A DNA stretch of 64,000 nt from Pseudoscleropodium purum. Taxonomy: Eukaryota; Streptophyta; Bryopsida; Hypnales; Brachytheciaceae. The translations under genes and the position numbers were made by a program. The stretch lies in NCBI GenBank assembly GCA_963969395.1, contig OZ017799.1, positions 11,906,501-11,970,500 of the forward strand. The letters run 5' to 3'. This document shows, piece after piece, positions 37,601 through 50,406 of this stretch (the stretch's first letter is position 1; every line of letters begins with the position of its first letter). The notes under the pieces were generated by a model. That model saw only the letters and a list, made by a program, of their open reading frames with translations. It searched no databases and was not told the origin of the DNA.

Positions 37601-38749
37601 TAAGTAAATGAACACAACCAGGTTCTTAGCTTTTATCCACTTTTTAATTTAAGGGGGTGTTGTGAGTGCGGTCCATTGTGCCTTCCAAGCAATGGATCTT
37701 GCTAGTGTTTTTTAATGTTCGTGGATGGGCAAAAGAAATGCCAAAGGTGCAACGGATACAACTTCCAAGCTAATTGCTAGTAGTGAGGGAAATGATAAGT
37801 TAGCAATAAACTCCTACTGTCCTACTTCCTATTTCATAACAAAGGTGAGTGGTGCCATCTTTTATGACCCTAGATGGTAAAAACAAAATCCCTTGCGTCC
37901 CTTCCTCGAACCCTAGGACTATCTCATTCTTTTTGTTCACTAGTAAGATTATGGGGTTTGACTTCAAAAAAATTGTAACTTCAATAACATAACTCCTACT
38001 CTTGATTCTACAAGTTAGCTTCGAAAGCTAGATTTTTACCCAACAAAACTAACTCTAAAGTTTAACCTCTAATCCTAGTTTTATGTTTGACTCTTCTATT
38101 CCCACTTTAACTTCTACTTCTAAATGTTAACTCTTTGCTTGATAGTTCAATGAATTGACTATGACCAGCTCAGAGCCTTATCCTGTCACTGCTAAGACTT
38201 GGTGTGTTCTTGTCTATGTCCACATAAACTCCCTCTAGTTCCATGGGGGCCCTTGAGTTCCACCTCTTTTCCTTCTCTCCTTCCTTCTTTTCTTTTTGGC
38301 TTCGTCCTTCTACACTAGCACTATTCCACCAAGAGTTTTAATGGAGGCCTTACACACTATAGCCTCGACTTACAAGGCTCCTTAATGCCCCCTTCCAAGC
38401 TTATAAAAGTCTTACATTTGTCATACCAATCCTACTTCCAACGATCACCATGCAAGCCCATGAATTCCCTACCTAATCTATTTGCTAACCTACTATTCAC
38501 TTGCTCCCTCCTTGCCTACTATTTCAATCCCCCCTTCTCTGATTCCCCTCCATAATGTGTGGTTGATCTTGGTTGGTGAGGGAGAGAGGTGGATTGTGTG
38601 TGTAGGGCAGTATAGAGATTTCCCCTTCTTCTTCTTCTTCCTCTCTCTTCTTCTCCTCCTCCCCTTTTTACTCCTTTCCTCCTCTCTTTTTATATCTTCC
38701 TTTGTTTGTTTTTTATGCTTGAGGTGGGTTGTTTTTTACTCTGCTAGCC

Positions 38750-38960
38750 TTATCCAAAGCCCACACTCTAATGGACCTCCTTGAAGCCCACACTCTACTG
38801 GACCTCCCCAAAGCCCCACTCTACTAGACTTGCTTGAAGCCCCTACTTTGCAGACCCTTCCTAAGTCCTAGATTGCAGACCCTCCTTGAAGCCCCACTCT
38901 ACGGACCTTCCCCAAAGCTCCACTTCGTGGACCTTGTCTTGTACTCTAGATTGCAGACCC
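38750..38960. repeat. Imperfect short tandem repeats
   Basis: Roughly 30-bp units of the form AAGCCC-ACTCTAC-GGACCT(C/T)C recur at least six times with substitutions, and the phrase AGATTGCAGACCCTCC occurs twice. No coding frame follows the period. Confidence 0.65.
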
Positions 38961-39642
38961 TCCCGTATCATAGATTGCATATTAGTCTAGTATTCAATTG
39001 CGGCTTTGGTGGGGTGCTGGGAGCTCAAGGTGGGGATTTGGGGGCCTCAATGTGGGGTGTTGGGACTTAATGTGAGGTATTGGGGGCTCAATATTGAGTG
39101 CTAGGGGTTAGGTACTAAAGCATGGTTTGGGGTTTTTAAGGGGATATGCTAGTTGTCTTGGGTTCCCTCAAGAGAACCCACGTAATCAATAAAAATTGGA
39201 TTTTTCTTCGGAAGGTGGTAGTACTAGCCAAGGCTTCACTATCATGGGCCTAAGCCCTGAATTACTAGGGGTACTAACTATTCCCAAGCCTCGGGGGTGG
39301 CTAGGACCTTCCTTCTAATCTACCGCTAATCTTGGAAGCTAAACTTCGGATCTTTCTAAGAATGTCTTAGAAACTAAACTTTGGAGCTTTTGTGCCAAAG
39401 GGGTTCAAAGCTCCGCTATGACATTGGTTTTAACACCAATGGTAGGACTTGGAGTGCCTTGGGGGTTTGTAGCTCCACCTTATTGGATCTTTTAACACCT
39501 ACAATAGGAGTGGTTTCTAGCTAGAAGTTCAAAGCTTCATTGCCCCGTAAGGGGGCCACTTAGCAAGGGACTGGTTAGACAAGGGGATAGAGGATTCCCA
39601 AGGAAGTTACACCACAAGGGTTTGAAGATTCATTGTCTTGAG

Positions 39643-39661
39643 GGGGGGGGGGGGGGGGGGG
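39643..39661 (+). repeat. Poly-G run (~19 G)
   Basis: An uninterrupted G homopolymer. Its true length may be misjudged by sequencing, so frames crossing it are unreliable. Confidence 0.9.
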
Positions 39662-41554
39662 AGTCCACCTAACAAGGAGAGCTTTAGGAAAAGGTTAGTT
39701 CCTATAGGGGATACCAAGGGTGAAATAAGGGTCAATAATCCAATACAACCACTTACTCCCGACATCCCTTACATACTAGAGGCTCCCCAAAATGGCATCA
39801 CCAAAGTATGGTGGGGGGTTGCTCTCGGATTAGTATAATACACCTAAGACTCTCAACCTACACCTGGTGACTCATAAGTGCACAAAAGACCTCCAAATCT
39901 TCTATGTAATACACAAAAATACACAAAGGCAAATTAGAAGGGACCCGAGGGACCTTCAAAAGCTTGAAAATAAACAACAAAGGAGACAAAAGTGCTCCAA
40001 AAACACCATAGGGGAGGTTGGCCTCAATTGCCAACTATCCAAAGCAACTTGGATCCACAGACCCAACAACAATTGAAGGGGGTGATTTTAGAGAGGGAAA
40101 TGGGGCCCATAAATAGGTTTCAAGGGACCACTGCCCCCCTAAACTCCTAGTAGTAACCTTATCAACTTGGATTTTCATCCTTATCTTCAAAGATTTTCAT
40201 CCTTCTCCTAAACTTTTAACTATCTACCATATGTTGAACCAACATCCTAACTTTTGGAGATTAACTCCAAATGTCAAGGAAACTGCGCCATTGGCTCCAA
40301 AACACTATTTTTAGTTTAAGATCCTCCTACCTCCCATATTGAGACTCAAAACCCAACCAGAGTTAAGCATGGATTAAAAACCAAGTTGGAATAACTTTCC
40401 AATTCTTGGTGGTTCCCTATTTTGAGAAAAGTAACTACCATGTGGTCTTGATAGGAACAAGGGAGTAAGAAAAGACTCCTTGCTGATTTCAATTTGCCGT
40501 CGTGTGCTCCCGGAGTGTTGGTCAACGTCATGGTGTACCACCATGTGATTAATTCCCGAAGAATCTAGCCTCTATCAAAATCTTGCTACTATCAAAATGC
40601 CACAAAATTTAATGGAGTGCATTATTAGCATAAGAGAAGCTAATCTAATTTTTAGTGAGATTTTACGACAAGCTGGGTAAATTCCATGAAATTCCCATTG
40701 GAGTTGACTGCTCAGAAGAGAGTCTTTTACAAGTCAAAAGATGTCGGGAATTTCCGTGAGACCTCTCAAGGAATCTCATGGGAGGCGTGTAGGTCTGCTT
40801 TGTCCCTAGTACACTTGGTCAGTGAGATCCAAAATGGCATCTCCTCGTGTTGTCGATGGTGCAAGAATCTTTAGCAAATGAAAGAATCTTGGGAAGATGA
40901 CTTCGCCATTGGACTTTTAGCATGAGATTTATCCTAGAACACTATCCTTGGGCACTAGATTCCTCCATGGCTCCATTCTTCAACTATAGTACCTATATAT
41001 TAACAATTGGAGTTTTTTGGGAATTCATCGGTTTAATGGGGAATTCGAAACCTAACTCTACAACCCGACCTATTGGCCTTGTTGTAGATCCCTTAGGCCA
41101 ACTTAACCATGAATTACCACATTCATAGGGGGACTTAGCCTTTAAGGAGCTATATGGCTCAAACCTACCAAACTAGCTATCTTGTGATTCTCCAACTATT
41201 CCCAGTCATTTTGGGGGGAGTTCTACATATGCAATCAAAACTAGACCAAATACTATAATGGGTATGTTACAATCCTATTTTGGTTCTACACTATTTTTAT
41301 GGCTTTTTGTATATTTTTATCTATTCTAATGTGCAGTTTAAAACAAAAAAAATCTATGAGTCCCAAGTGACGAATTGGGAGCTTATACCATGCAAGTGAT
41401 CACTCATTTTCCAACCCGTGGTTTCTGACTAGTACTTAAGGGAGAAATGCCTTACCTTCAACTATTGGAGTAGTTCTTACTGTTGCTCATAATCACACAT
41501 GGGTTAACCATGTGTTAGAATGTAAAACAGGGTTGAGAGTTGAACCTTTTTTTT

Positions 41555-41960
41555 TCATGTCACCTTCCAAGCAATCAAGCAACTACTTAGCCATAGTGCC
41601 CACTTGCTTTTGTATTGTTCAAAGCTTACATAATTGCAAGTGACTACATCATGCTTCACAAAGACATCGCCCTTCTTCAAGTGAGATACGAGGATGCCAT
41701 CCTCCTTGCAGCTACGTTTCCCCTTGCGTTTTTCTAAGTTGTCTAATTTCAGGACCATCACCTTCTGCCTCCCAATGATGGTCATACAACTGCAGTACAC
41801 GACCCCTATAAGATTGCCATCCAAGTTAAATTTGCCCTCAGCCTATGCAAACTTGCATGCCCAAACTTCCTACCAACGGCAAGTGACCATGATGTGGTCA
41901 ATCTTTGTTTTCTTTTGCCCCGTTGCTACTACTAATTTTGTTCTCTTCCCGACCAAAGGA
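41555..41960 (-). pseudogene. Degenerate unidentified ORF, possibly transposon-derived
   Basis: The minus strand has an 89-codon frame (41824-41555) that starts MDGNLIGVVYCSCMTIIGRQ and contains KLDNLEKRKGKRSCKEDGIL and HLKKGDVFVKHDVVTCNYVS. The same frame can be followed upstream (KIDHIMVTCRW...FNLDGN) across stop codons. Amino-acid composition is protein-like. I associate similar Gly/Lys-rich segments with N-terminal parts of plant transposon proteins, but cannot name the family. Confidence 0.3.
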
Positions 41961-42449
41961 ATCTTGCAAAGCGTTAGTGTAGGCTATCAAGGAAGACACT
42001 ATAGTCACCTTTTACGGAGTGCAATCACAAGCTAAAGGATGCGACACAAATTCCTCCAAACTAGTCTCCAAAACATAGGTGACAATGGGCATCATGTACT
42101 TCCCCAATCCATTTGAATTGTGGCTGGATCCAAAAGTTTTGACATGGAAATAATCAAGCAATTTTAGCTAAGGTGTGATGATCACCTTGCAAGCTTTTAG
42201 TCCTATAGTCTTGCATCCAAACACCCACCCCAAACAGCATCACAAACAAGCAAGGAGTGAAGAAAAGCAAGTGCGACAACCCAAAAAATATCAATGGAAG
42301 AGGAAGGCAAAAATTGCAAAAGTGAAGGTTGATCGAGAGCAACAACAAAATCAACAATTGCAAATTCAAAACTTGTAAAAAGCACAATGCAAGTAGACAA
42401 ATAGATTGAAGAACTAGAATTGCAGAAGCCATTTTATCTTTGATGTTGA

Positions 42450-44900
42450 AACTCCCAAAAGCTTAAAACAATGGATGAATCACCGCCTCCATTCCCAACT
42501 TGCAATGAATGTAGGAGTTAGGAGACGACTCAACCCCCAAGTCCAAGATCCCCAAATCTCTCAAAATTTGACCATAGCAAGGAAAAGTGGTGGAGCGCAT
42601 TCAAAAGTCATGGAAGAGGGAATTTTTTTTCAAAAATTTGCATATTCTGCCAATTGAAGACCTTAATCTTAAAGACATCAAAAAGGAACAAGGGTGATGA
42701 TCACATCAAAAATTAAAAACACTAAACTTTGTTAATTGTAAGTGCTTTGATCTCTACTCTAGAGATCAAACATACACAACTAGGTTCTATATTAAACTAG
42801 ATTCTAATGGGTCAATTGGTCTATAATAATAAGCTGCCTTTCAAACAATGGAGCTTTTTACTACATCCTATTGATAATCCTCTCTTGAATGATTGAAGTA
42901 AAAAGGAAGTTTTGGAAAATGTAAGTTAATCAAACATACAACTTGAGGGTAAGGGTTTTTTTGGGGGGAAAAAAAAGTATCTAAGCTACGTTTAAGAGTT
43001 TTTTGCGCTCTTTCCAAAAAGCTAAAACATTTGAAATTCTACCATGATTCCTAAAAGATATTCAAGGATGAAAATTGATCCTTCTTTCTAGGCGAAACTT
43101 CATCCATCACTTTCTAACGTTCTAGCTAGCAGAATTGCGTTTGGATTTTTGAGTAATCTTCTATTTTTATTTCCCTAGCTAAGTTTATAAATTGGAATAA
43201 TTTTGATAATGTTATTATAGTTCAATTATTTTCTAACCTTCTTCTTTTTTAATAATTCACCTTCCTTTAGATGATTCAATAATTGATCAAATTGTTGGGT
43301 AAAATGGATTTTGAACTTCTGGATTTATTCTTTATAAGATTCTATCCTAATTTTACTTTATAATTTTTCCTAAAGATTCCTTGATAAAAAGCTAATTTTC
43401 TATCCTTTAACAAAAATTTTAAATGACTTGTTTGATTCTATTCCTACTATATTTTTTCCTTATTGAAATAAGTTCAACCTTTCAATTATCTTTTAATTCT
43501 ATCCTTGGTGATTTTCTACTATTAACTTCTATGTCAATTTTTTAATTAAATTCCTACTACAAGTAGTGGTTAAAATTTGATTGTTAGATTCTTGTTGCTT
43601 TTTATCTTCTAATAGTTAATTTGGTCTTATCATGGTAATTAATTTGCTATTGGTAAAAGTTAAAGCATAAATTACCTTTTTACTTCAAAATAAAGGTTAT
43701 TTATGAGAAATTTTAACCGTTAACTAGCTTGTCAAATTTCACATAATTCTTATTTACCATTGAAAAGTAAAAATCTAATTGTGCATTCCACCTTTTTACT
43801 TTTAATCTTTCTTCCAAATTTTAACTCGAAGTTAGATATTAAGATGCTTTCAAAATATTCTTTTGGATGGTTCTCTATTTTTTCATTTTTTTTTTAAACT
43901 AACTTCATTTACTTGCAACTTCTTTAATTTTTATCAGATTTTTATGTTTAATATCTTTTTGGAGAACTAAAGGAATTTCCTACAATTTTTTTAACTCTAA
44001 TTATAGTTTCAAAGTAATTCTAAAGATCTGATTCTAATTTTACCACAGACCTAGTTGGTAACTGAACTTAAGTCTAAATGGAAAATTACCACTCAATTAG
44101 AAAGTGGGAATTAAGCACTCACCTTGACCTCATCGATCATTTCATACTTAATTTGTATGGTGAAATCCATCCTTTGGTTGTATTTGTCTTCCATTCACTC
44201 CTTATTTTTTATTCTTGGCATTTGAGAAATTGTAGAATAGTAGGCTTTCCACATTTTTTCTCCCTTGTTCTAATTTAAAGTGTCCTTTTCTAGCTTAATT
44301 TTTCTTCCTTCTCGGATAATTTTATCAATGGATATCCTATCTTTCTTCTACCTGTATAAGTCTATGTTAATTGCTTCAGTTTTTTTGTCCCTAATTTATT
44401 CTTCTCTATTTTATTCTAATACCATCTTTTATTTTCTTTCTATGTTTTCCTTTTCTTTTCTGTAAGGCCTTATTTTTCAATGGCAAATCTTTAAAAATCT
44501 AATCTTTTTAAATGTTGCTAATCTATTTTGAAATTCAACTTCAGCCAACTAAGCTTCTTCTAACTTTTCCTTGACTTAACTAATTTCTAAAATCCCCACA
44601 AAGTCAAATGATTCTTTAATTTGTTTTTTATTCATTGACTTTGGCTCCAATCTTAAACTATGTCAAAGAAATGCTTCCAAATCCAGAAAGTGTCTTACCT
44701 TGACTTTTTTTTGGCTTCTTCCCTTCTTCCACAACTCTTGTATTAGCCTCAAATTTGCATTCTCAATTCTCCTTGTCTAGTTTGGAAGCTAACAATTTGA
44801 ATTTGGTTGATGAGTTGGTGTTGAGTGAGGGATGAATCCTTATTTTCATCTGTGTTAGATTGTAAAGACTGAATGTCCAAAGATATTCAAATTGGCCAAA
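42450..44900. other. Gene-free AT-rich stretch
   Basis: T-rich plus strand with no credible gene. Frames at 44078-44278 and 44280-44465 are Phe/Leu/Ser/Tyr-rich, as expected from translated T-rich DNA. Confidence 0.5.
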
Positions 44901-44929
44901 TGAACTAAGTACTGCAAGTTCAGCTGGTT

Positions 44930-45350
44930 ACTGGTATAGAACCTCCTACTTACTGATTGAATTTTTGGCTTGCTGATTTGAACTTTGTTTGTTGGTTGAC
45001 CTCTTTATACTGGGTTTACTCTGGTTTGCTAATTTGATCTTCTTTATAAAAATTCTAGCCCCTGGCTTATTGGTTGAACTCTCGCTTGCTGGGTCGACCT
45101 CTTAGCTTGCTAATTGAACTTTGGCTTGTAGATTTGAACTTTGGCTTGCTGGGTTGCCCTCCTGATTTGCTCATTTGAACTCTGGCTTGTTGATTTGAAC
45201 TTTTTATTAAAGATTTCAACCCTTGCTTACTAATTTGAACTCTAGCTTGTTGATTTGAACTTTTTATTAAGGATTTCAACCCTTGCTTACTGATTTGAAC
45301 TCTGGCTTGCTGATTTGGGTCTTCTTATTAAAAATTCCAACCCCTAGCCA
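44930..45350. repeat. Tandem repeat, 60-bp unit built from shorter GGCTTGCTGATTTGAACT motifs
   Basis: From about 45177 the unit of 60 bp (CTGGCTTGTTGATTTGAACT followed by TTTTATTAA and GATTTCAACCC) repeats nearly exactly at 45181, 45241 and 45301. To the left, shorter and more diverged versions of the GGCTTG-TGATTTGAAC motif continue to about 44930. The minus-strand frame across it (45279-45067) is a repetitive SNQQARVQ-type translation and is probably not a gene. Confidence 0.85.
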
Positions 45351-46434
45351 ACTTCTCCCTTCTAAAATTCTGAAATTTACCCTTAAATCCTTCTCCAACC
45401 ACTCTGACTTGTATTGAGGACAATCCTACTTCTCTTGAATTTCCAAATATCTTCCAGGCTTTTAATATTTGTTAATATTGAAGCCCAATTTGACAATCTG
45501 ACTATGCTCTTAATGTTAAATTTTCAAGGAAAAGAGCAAGGGTGTTGCTAAAACTAATAAAATAAAAGCTAAAGTTTTGGGACTCCATGGGGCAACGGTG
45601 CTAGAGTGTGAGTGGGGAGCAACGAGTGTTGAGCGATGAGCAATTAGATATGAGTGCTCACTACGAGGAATTTTACTAAAAATAGACATGTCAAAGTAAT
45701 AAATAGGGTTGTCAGATCTAAATATAGAAATGTCAAAAACCGAAATTAATAAAAAATATATCTAAAAAATTGCAATTTTTTTAATTGAAAATAATGAATT
45801 TTACATTCAAATGTTGCATGAATGGGCATGAATGAAGGACTAGCATTTCCCACAAGTAGATGATTTTTCAACCATAGACTTGATGAATGAATGAGCTTCA
45901 TTCATGTCATCCATTCATCATCCATCTTCCCAAAACTTTCTTTACATATTTGTAACATGTCTTGAAAAAATAACCTTTTTTTCCTTGTAAAAATAATAAT
46001 TTACAAATTTTTTGAAGTTTGCATTGTTGACTTTAAAACTTTGTTAACTATTCTGAGGTTGGTTGTGTTCTTTGTAACTAAGGAACTCTTGGAAGGTTCA
46101 TTTAGAGATATATAACAATTAGTTGTACAATGTTGTTTCATTATATGATAAATTCTCCTTGGAATTTAGTAGCCCTTTTAAGATTCATTTGTAGAATTGT
46201 AACATTTTTTTCTACAATGTTTTGTTGGTTGAATTTAGCCTTTTCTTATGTATTTTTTTTATGTTTATGGTTTTACAAATCATTTCAGTTGTCTTTAAGC
46301 TGCCAAAAACTATTTTCACCTTAAACTAATTAGATTTTAGCGTGTGTGTCAACTACTTCAATGGGCCATTTTGTATCCACTTCTAAATAAAAGTAGTTTT
46401 TCAACCTAATACTACAAGATGAATATACAACATC

Positions 46435-48850
46435 TTATAGATTGCTACCTACAAGAAGTAGCTTCACTTCATCAAAACTCAAACTTGGTGCATGTATGTA
46501 CTTATTGTCCTCAAAATTTGCCTTGCAAATGAACCTAAAGACATAATACAAATGCTTGCAGTTCATCTAGGATTTTCTACTACCAAGTGCGGCTATATTC
46601 ATGGTGATGAAGTCTTCGCAGGTAGAAGCAGGAAAGTCTGAAATTGTGACTCGATAGACCTTTTGGTTGAGAAAGATGCTGGATAGTAGAGTTATCACTC
46701 TACCATAGCCAAGATATAGAATAACAACTATGGATTGAACAACAACTTTTAGGTTTCGTGTTGTTTCCCATTTGTTGTGGTGGTCAATTATAGGTGCATT
46801 AGGATTACATTGTATGGTCCTACCTAATCGCTTTGTCAGGTGCATATCACTATCAAATGGTTTCAAATTGCTATGTGGCTGTTTTGAGTGAAAGAAAGAT
46901 ACACCTCCATTTGTACACTCTTCATTAAAGAGATGGAGGATTGCTTTGCCTAGCTCTTTAGTTTGCAATTGAAATCCTGCTTCTTTTAGAGAAAAGATCT
47001 CTGATTTGGTGAGATGTATTCTACATGCAATAGGTCATATATTTGGCAAAAGAGGTCAGTCGTAAACCCACTTGACCTTAGAGCCTCCTACACAACAGAT
47101 AAGGTCATCTACACAAAACTAGAAATCAAAGTTGATGATGGCCTTAGATCCATATTCTATCATGTGGTCGTTGTGGATATGCTCGTGTTCCACTCTTGCT
47201 TGACTTGTTTATCTTGGCCCCACATTTCTTCTTCATCCCAACTTGAATTCCGTGACAAGTCTTTCCTTCTTTTTTGCATTTAGCAATGTGCCACAAAGTA
47301 GGGTTGCAGTTTGTTTCAAACCTTGGTAGCACGGGGACATAGTGTGCTTGGTTGTCCTTCCTCTGTCAACATTAGGTTGGTGTTGGCATTGATGTGCCTA
47401 CTTCAGTGCATGCTCTAGTTGATTGAGTCTAAACTTTGGGTGTAGAAAAGTTCACTGTATCGTGGTGGTGAGAATCACTATCTAACCTAGGTGGTAGGTT
47501 TAGTTTACGCTTTGAAGAACCAAATACTTCTTCCTCTTTGAAGTGGGGGAACTCTTGTGGTGAATATACATGCACTTGGTAGTTTGGCAACATCCTCAGC
47601 AAAGTTTGTTGGATTTCTGATCGTCTTGCCGCTCATAGGCGAAGTTCATCCAAGTGGGGACCAGTTCCAAATGCATAAGTTTGGAGGTATGCCCAATAAT
47701 TAGTCGATTGTTGTATAGCCTGCATCATGTCATCAGTAGTGGCGATATACAAGCACATTCCCCTCTTCCCAAACATTTGCAACCATTTGTTGTGAATTGT
47801 CTCATCCAAATTGCATGAAGGCATTTCGGCCAGTTTTCTAAGTTCAAGTTATGTACTAGTAACAACAATTTAAAGTAACAATATAAGGCTCCCTTGATTC
47901 TAAAAGTGTCATTTAAGTACTAAAAATTTTATATGTTCAAATCAAATTTGTATGAATTTAGTAAATGTGAATGAAAACAAATAAATAGAAACCATATATA
48001 CATTTAGGACAATAAAATAACTACTCCATAAATAGAAGTTGAACAATTAAGTGGAAAAATTGAAATGGAAGGAAGCATGTATCTTACCAACTCTAAAAAT
48101 CCCCCCCTCTGTCACGGAAGTGCCAAAAATCCAACCAATCATCCAATTGTCAAAGAGAATCCTTTGATGCAACCCTTGAAGAAAGCCACTAACCTTTAAT
48201 TCCAAGGTATCTTTCTGTTGCTTCTGCCATTGTCTTTGCATCCTTGTATTGTTTGCAAAGCTTCTTGTGAGTTTCTTGGAATTCAAGTCGAATGAGTTTT
48301 TTTGTATGTCTATTTAGTGAAGTTGTCCAATGAAGTAGACAAGAGTGCTCTTGATCTTGCATGGGCTCTTGCTTGTTGTCACTTCCATACACGATCCGAA
48401 TAGCATGCCAATTTGCCATTGCATTATTAGCCATAAAACCCTTGAAATGTAGAGAAGAAACCCCGTGGCATGCCATGACTGAGTTAATGGATCTCCACAT
48501 CTGTTCTTGAGATTGAGCATCCTTGCTCATCATGTCGCAAATGCAAATAGTTTGAACCCAACAAAATTCAAGGTCGTATACGTGGGCAACCATTGATGTC
48601 TATTCTTTCACCCTCTTTACATGATCAAACATACACCAAGAATTTTGTAAGTCTCCCCCCGGTTGCATTCACCTTACCAAATCCACTCCACTTCCCAGGC
48701 CTTCCTCAGACATCTTAAAAAGGTAAACCTTATCTTTACCTTGGCCTGGAATACGCTATCTTAAATAAGCAAATAAGTATTCTTCATTTTCATTGAGATA
48801 ATGTTGTCAATGGGTCCTCTACTTGTACTATGACGGACATTAGAGATGGT
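46435..48850 (-). pseudogene. MULE transposase pseudogene with C-terminal SWIM-type zinc segment
   Basis: Reading right to left, the pieces follow the order of a MULE transposase. GVDLVR and MFDHVKRVKE-like remnants lie near 48650-48720. The core frame 48593-48189 contains TICICDMMSKDAQS, FKGFMANNAMANWHAIRIVY and HSCLLHWTTSLNRHTKKLIR, and ends at an in-frame stop. WLSS-VASKDSL and WLDFWHFR follow after the stop (about 48190-48080). An ETIHNKWLQMFGKRGMCLYI segment is at 47800-47740. The C-terminal frame 46968-46435 contains MHLTKRLGRTIQCNP, VTISDFPASTCEDF and, after one TAG, MNCKHLYYVFRFICK. Cys and CKH spacing in that last part fits a SWIM zinc finger. The position I expect to hold the second catalytic Asp reads Asn (FMAN). 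Several frameshifts and stops make it non-functional. Confidence 0.72.
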
Positions 48851-49067
48851 ATTTCAAATACTCAGTGAACTAAGTATTCAAAATTTATTCATGACTACCT
48901 CAAGGGCCTTTCCGCAAAGTGGCTTTCAGTCACTTTGTAGTCCCTTCTCTTCGAGCTCCTCTCCAAACAATTCAGATGCAAAGAATTTACAAATGTTTTG
49001 AAAAATGTTTTAAAAATTACATTTTACAAGTTTATAAATTTTTTGATAAGTCTCATAGTTGTACCAT

Positions 49068-49387
49068 ACCAAAGTGTGGTAAAAAGGAACTGCAGTCAAA
49101 ATTCACTGCAGTTCTTTTCTCCATAGTGTTGTACATGCTATTGATTATAGCTGTAGCCTTCTTTTCCCATTTTTGAATTGAATTTTTGGAATTTGAAGGT
49201 GTGTAATGTACCATTGAAAAAGTATTTTTAGTAACTTTTCAATGGTACATTACACGCCATGAAGCTCTAAAAATTCAATTCAAAAATGGGAAAAGAAGGC
49301 TGCAACTGTAGTCAACAGCATGTATAGTACTATGGAGAAAAAAACTATAATGAATTTTGACTACAATTCTTTTTATTACATTTTGGT
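49068..49387. repeat. Foldback element / long hairpin, ~320 bp
   Basis: Arms of about 155 bp face each other around a short loop near 49224-49232. The inner 22 bp are almost perfect: GTGTAATGTACCATTGAAAA at 49201 is mirrored by TTTTCAATGGTACATTACAC. The outer parts (ACCAAAGTGTGG... and ...ATTACATTTTGGT) are more diverged. It lies between the two divergent frames of the MULE. It could be a foldback MITE or a transcribed hairpin. No target duplication was found. Confidence 0.8.
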
Positions 49388-49610
49388 TTAGTGCTAGTAA
49401 CATTGTATTTGTTAAATACTAATTGTCATATTTGTTTATCCCTCGCAGTCATAGCACTTTCAGATCCTCTTATTTGTATGAAGACAATGGGAGGAAACAT
49501 CGGTGGTATCTAAGTTTTCTATCACTATAAACCAATAGTTTAATGATGCAAGTACAAACCTTGAAGAAGTTGACCTTCTCCACAACTACACCTCTTTGTA
49601 GACTCAACTT

Positions 49611-50406
49611 ATGAATGGTACAATTCCGTGGAGAGGTGTCCGTGAGAAAAACCCTCTATTTGTACAGCTACTAATCGAGGCATCTTCAAAACCTGATGAT
49701 GTGGTATTGGATTGTTATGCATCTACAGGTACCTTTCATTAGTCATTACTTTTTATTATTCAGATCATGTATTGTTTATATTGTATGTAACATATTTGGT
49801 GCAACTCATGACATTGCATTCAATGAACAAGGGCCTCTATTCATACATGCCGCAACATTGGACATCATTTGGTGGTCTTAGAGGGCGATAGTGAGATTTT
49901 TGAAGGTCTTCTTCAACCTTTAATCATCCTTCCTACTTCTACTACCACCATTCAAACTAAGCGGCCTTTACCTATAGTGTTGGATGATTCTAATGACAAG
50001 GACATTGTCAAACCTTCTACAAAGTCTCAAAAAAAACGTTGATGTAAGTAAGTTTGTTGATGCTTTTAGACATGTATTTCTTTTCTTTTATTGTGCAATG
50101 TCTTTTAATTTATTCAAAATTTCTAATTATTTAATCATTGCATCTTGTAGAGGCAGTCTTCTCAAGCATTTGGTGCTCTTGCCTTCTCCTAGTCCAAAGA
50201 GTTTGCCATGTTATATTGAGACTCAAGCGACAGCTATGGCAAAGGCTCCATCACCCATTTCTATTGCCAAGCATCGTTCATACAATATTGTTGTCAAGAA
50301 GTTTTTAGACTTTGAAGCAGATGTTGAAACACCAAGGCTTACATATAGTAATAATAGTGAAGTCAGTGATCATTCTTCTTCCATATGTGGCATTGGGTCA
50401 AATTGA
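49611..50406 (+). pseudogene. Methyltransferase-like reading frame carried by the MULE (degenerate)
   Basis: Three exon-like blocks lie in order. 49611-49728 encodes MNGTIPWRGVREKNPLFVQL followed by IEASSKPDDVVLDCYASTG and ends at a GT donor. 49833-50042 begins ASIHTCRNIGHHLVVLEGDS, then EIFEGLLQPL, and then becomes charged. 50151-50406 follows a TTGTAG acceptor and is Ser/Pro-rich. EKNP-x-F...L-I...S..P.D.VLD..AS.G followed by R..G.HLVVLE.D fits the motif X / motif I / motif II succession of beta-class N6/N4 DNA methyltransferases, with an altered Gly-rich loop. The first junction is one base out of frame and a stop closes the second block, so the copy is probably dead. I did not see a DPPY-type catalytic motif; that part may be upstream and decayed. 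The assignment is by motif only. Confidence 0.42.

Larger units (their letters stand above)
37620..41500. other. GC-normal tract without recognised genes
   Basis: About 3.9 kb of sequence with clearly higher GC than the flanks, many CCC/GGG runs and no frame that I recognise. Included are a pyrimidine-rich patch (38620-38700), an imperfect GAAGCCC-ACTCTAC-type tandem array (38750-38960) and a poly-G run. It could be the body or LTR of an old retroelement, but I found no reverse transcriptase, integrase, primer-binding site or paired LTRs to prove it. Confidence 0.35.

Noticed and set aside
38482..38784. 100-codon frame resembling a membrane protein
   Set aside because: The hydrophobic run comes from a CTTCTT/CTCCTC pyrimidine tract. 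There is no other support.
37620..41500. LTR retrotransposon
   Set aside because: The tract looks repeat-like, but I found no paired LTRs, primer-binding site, polypurine tract or polymerase motifs.
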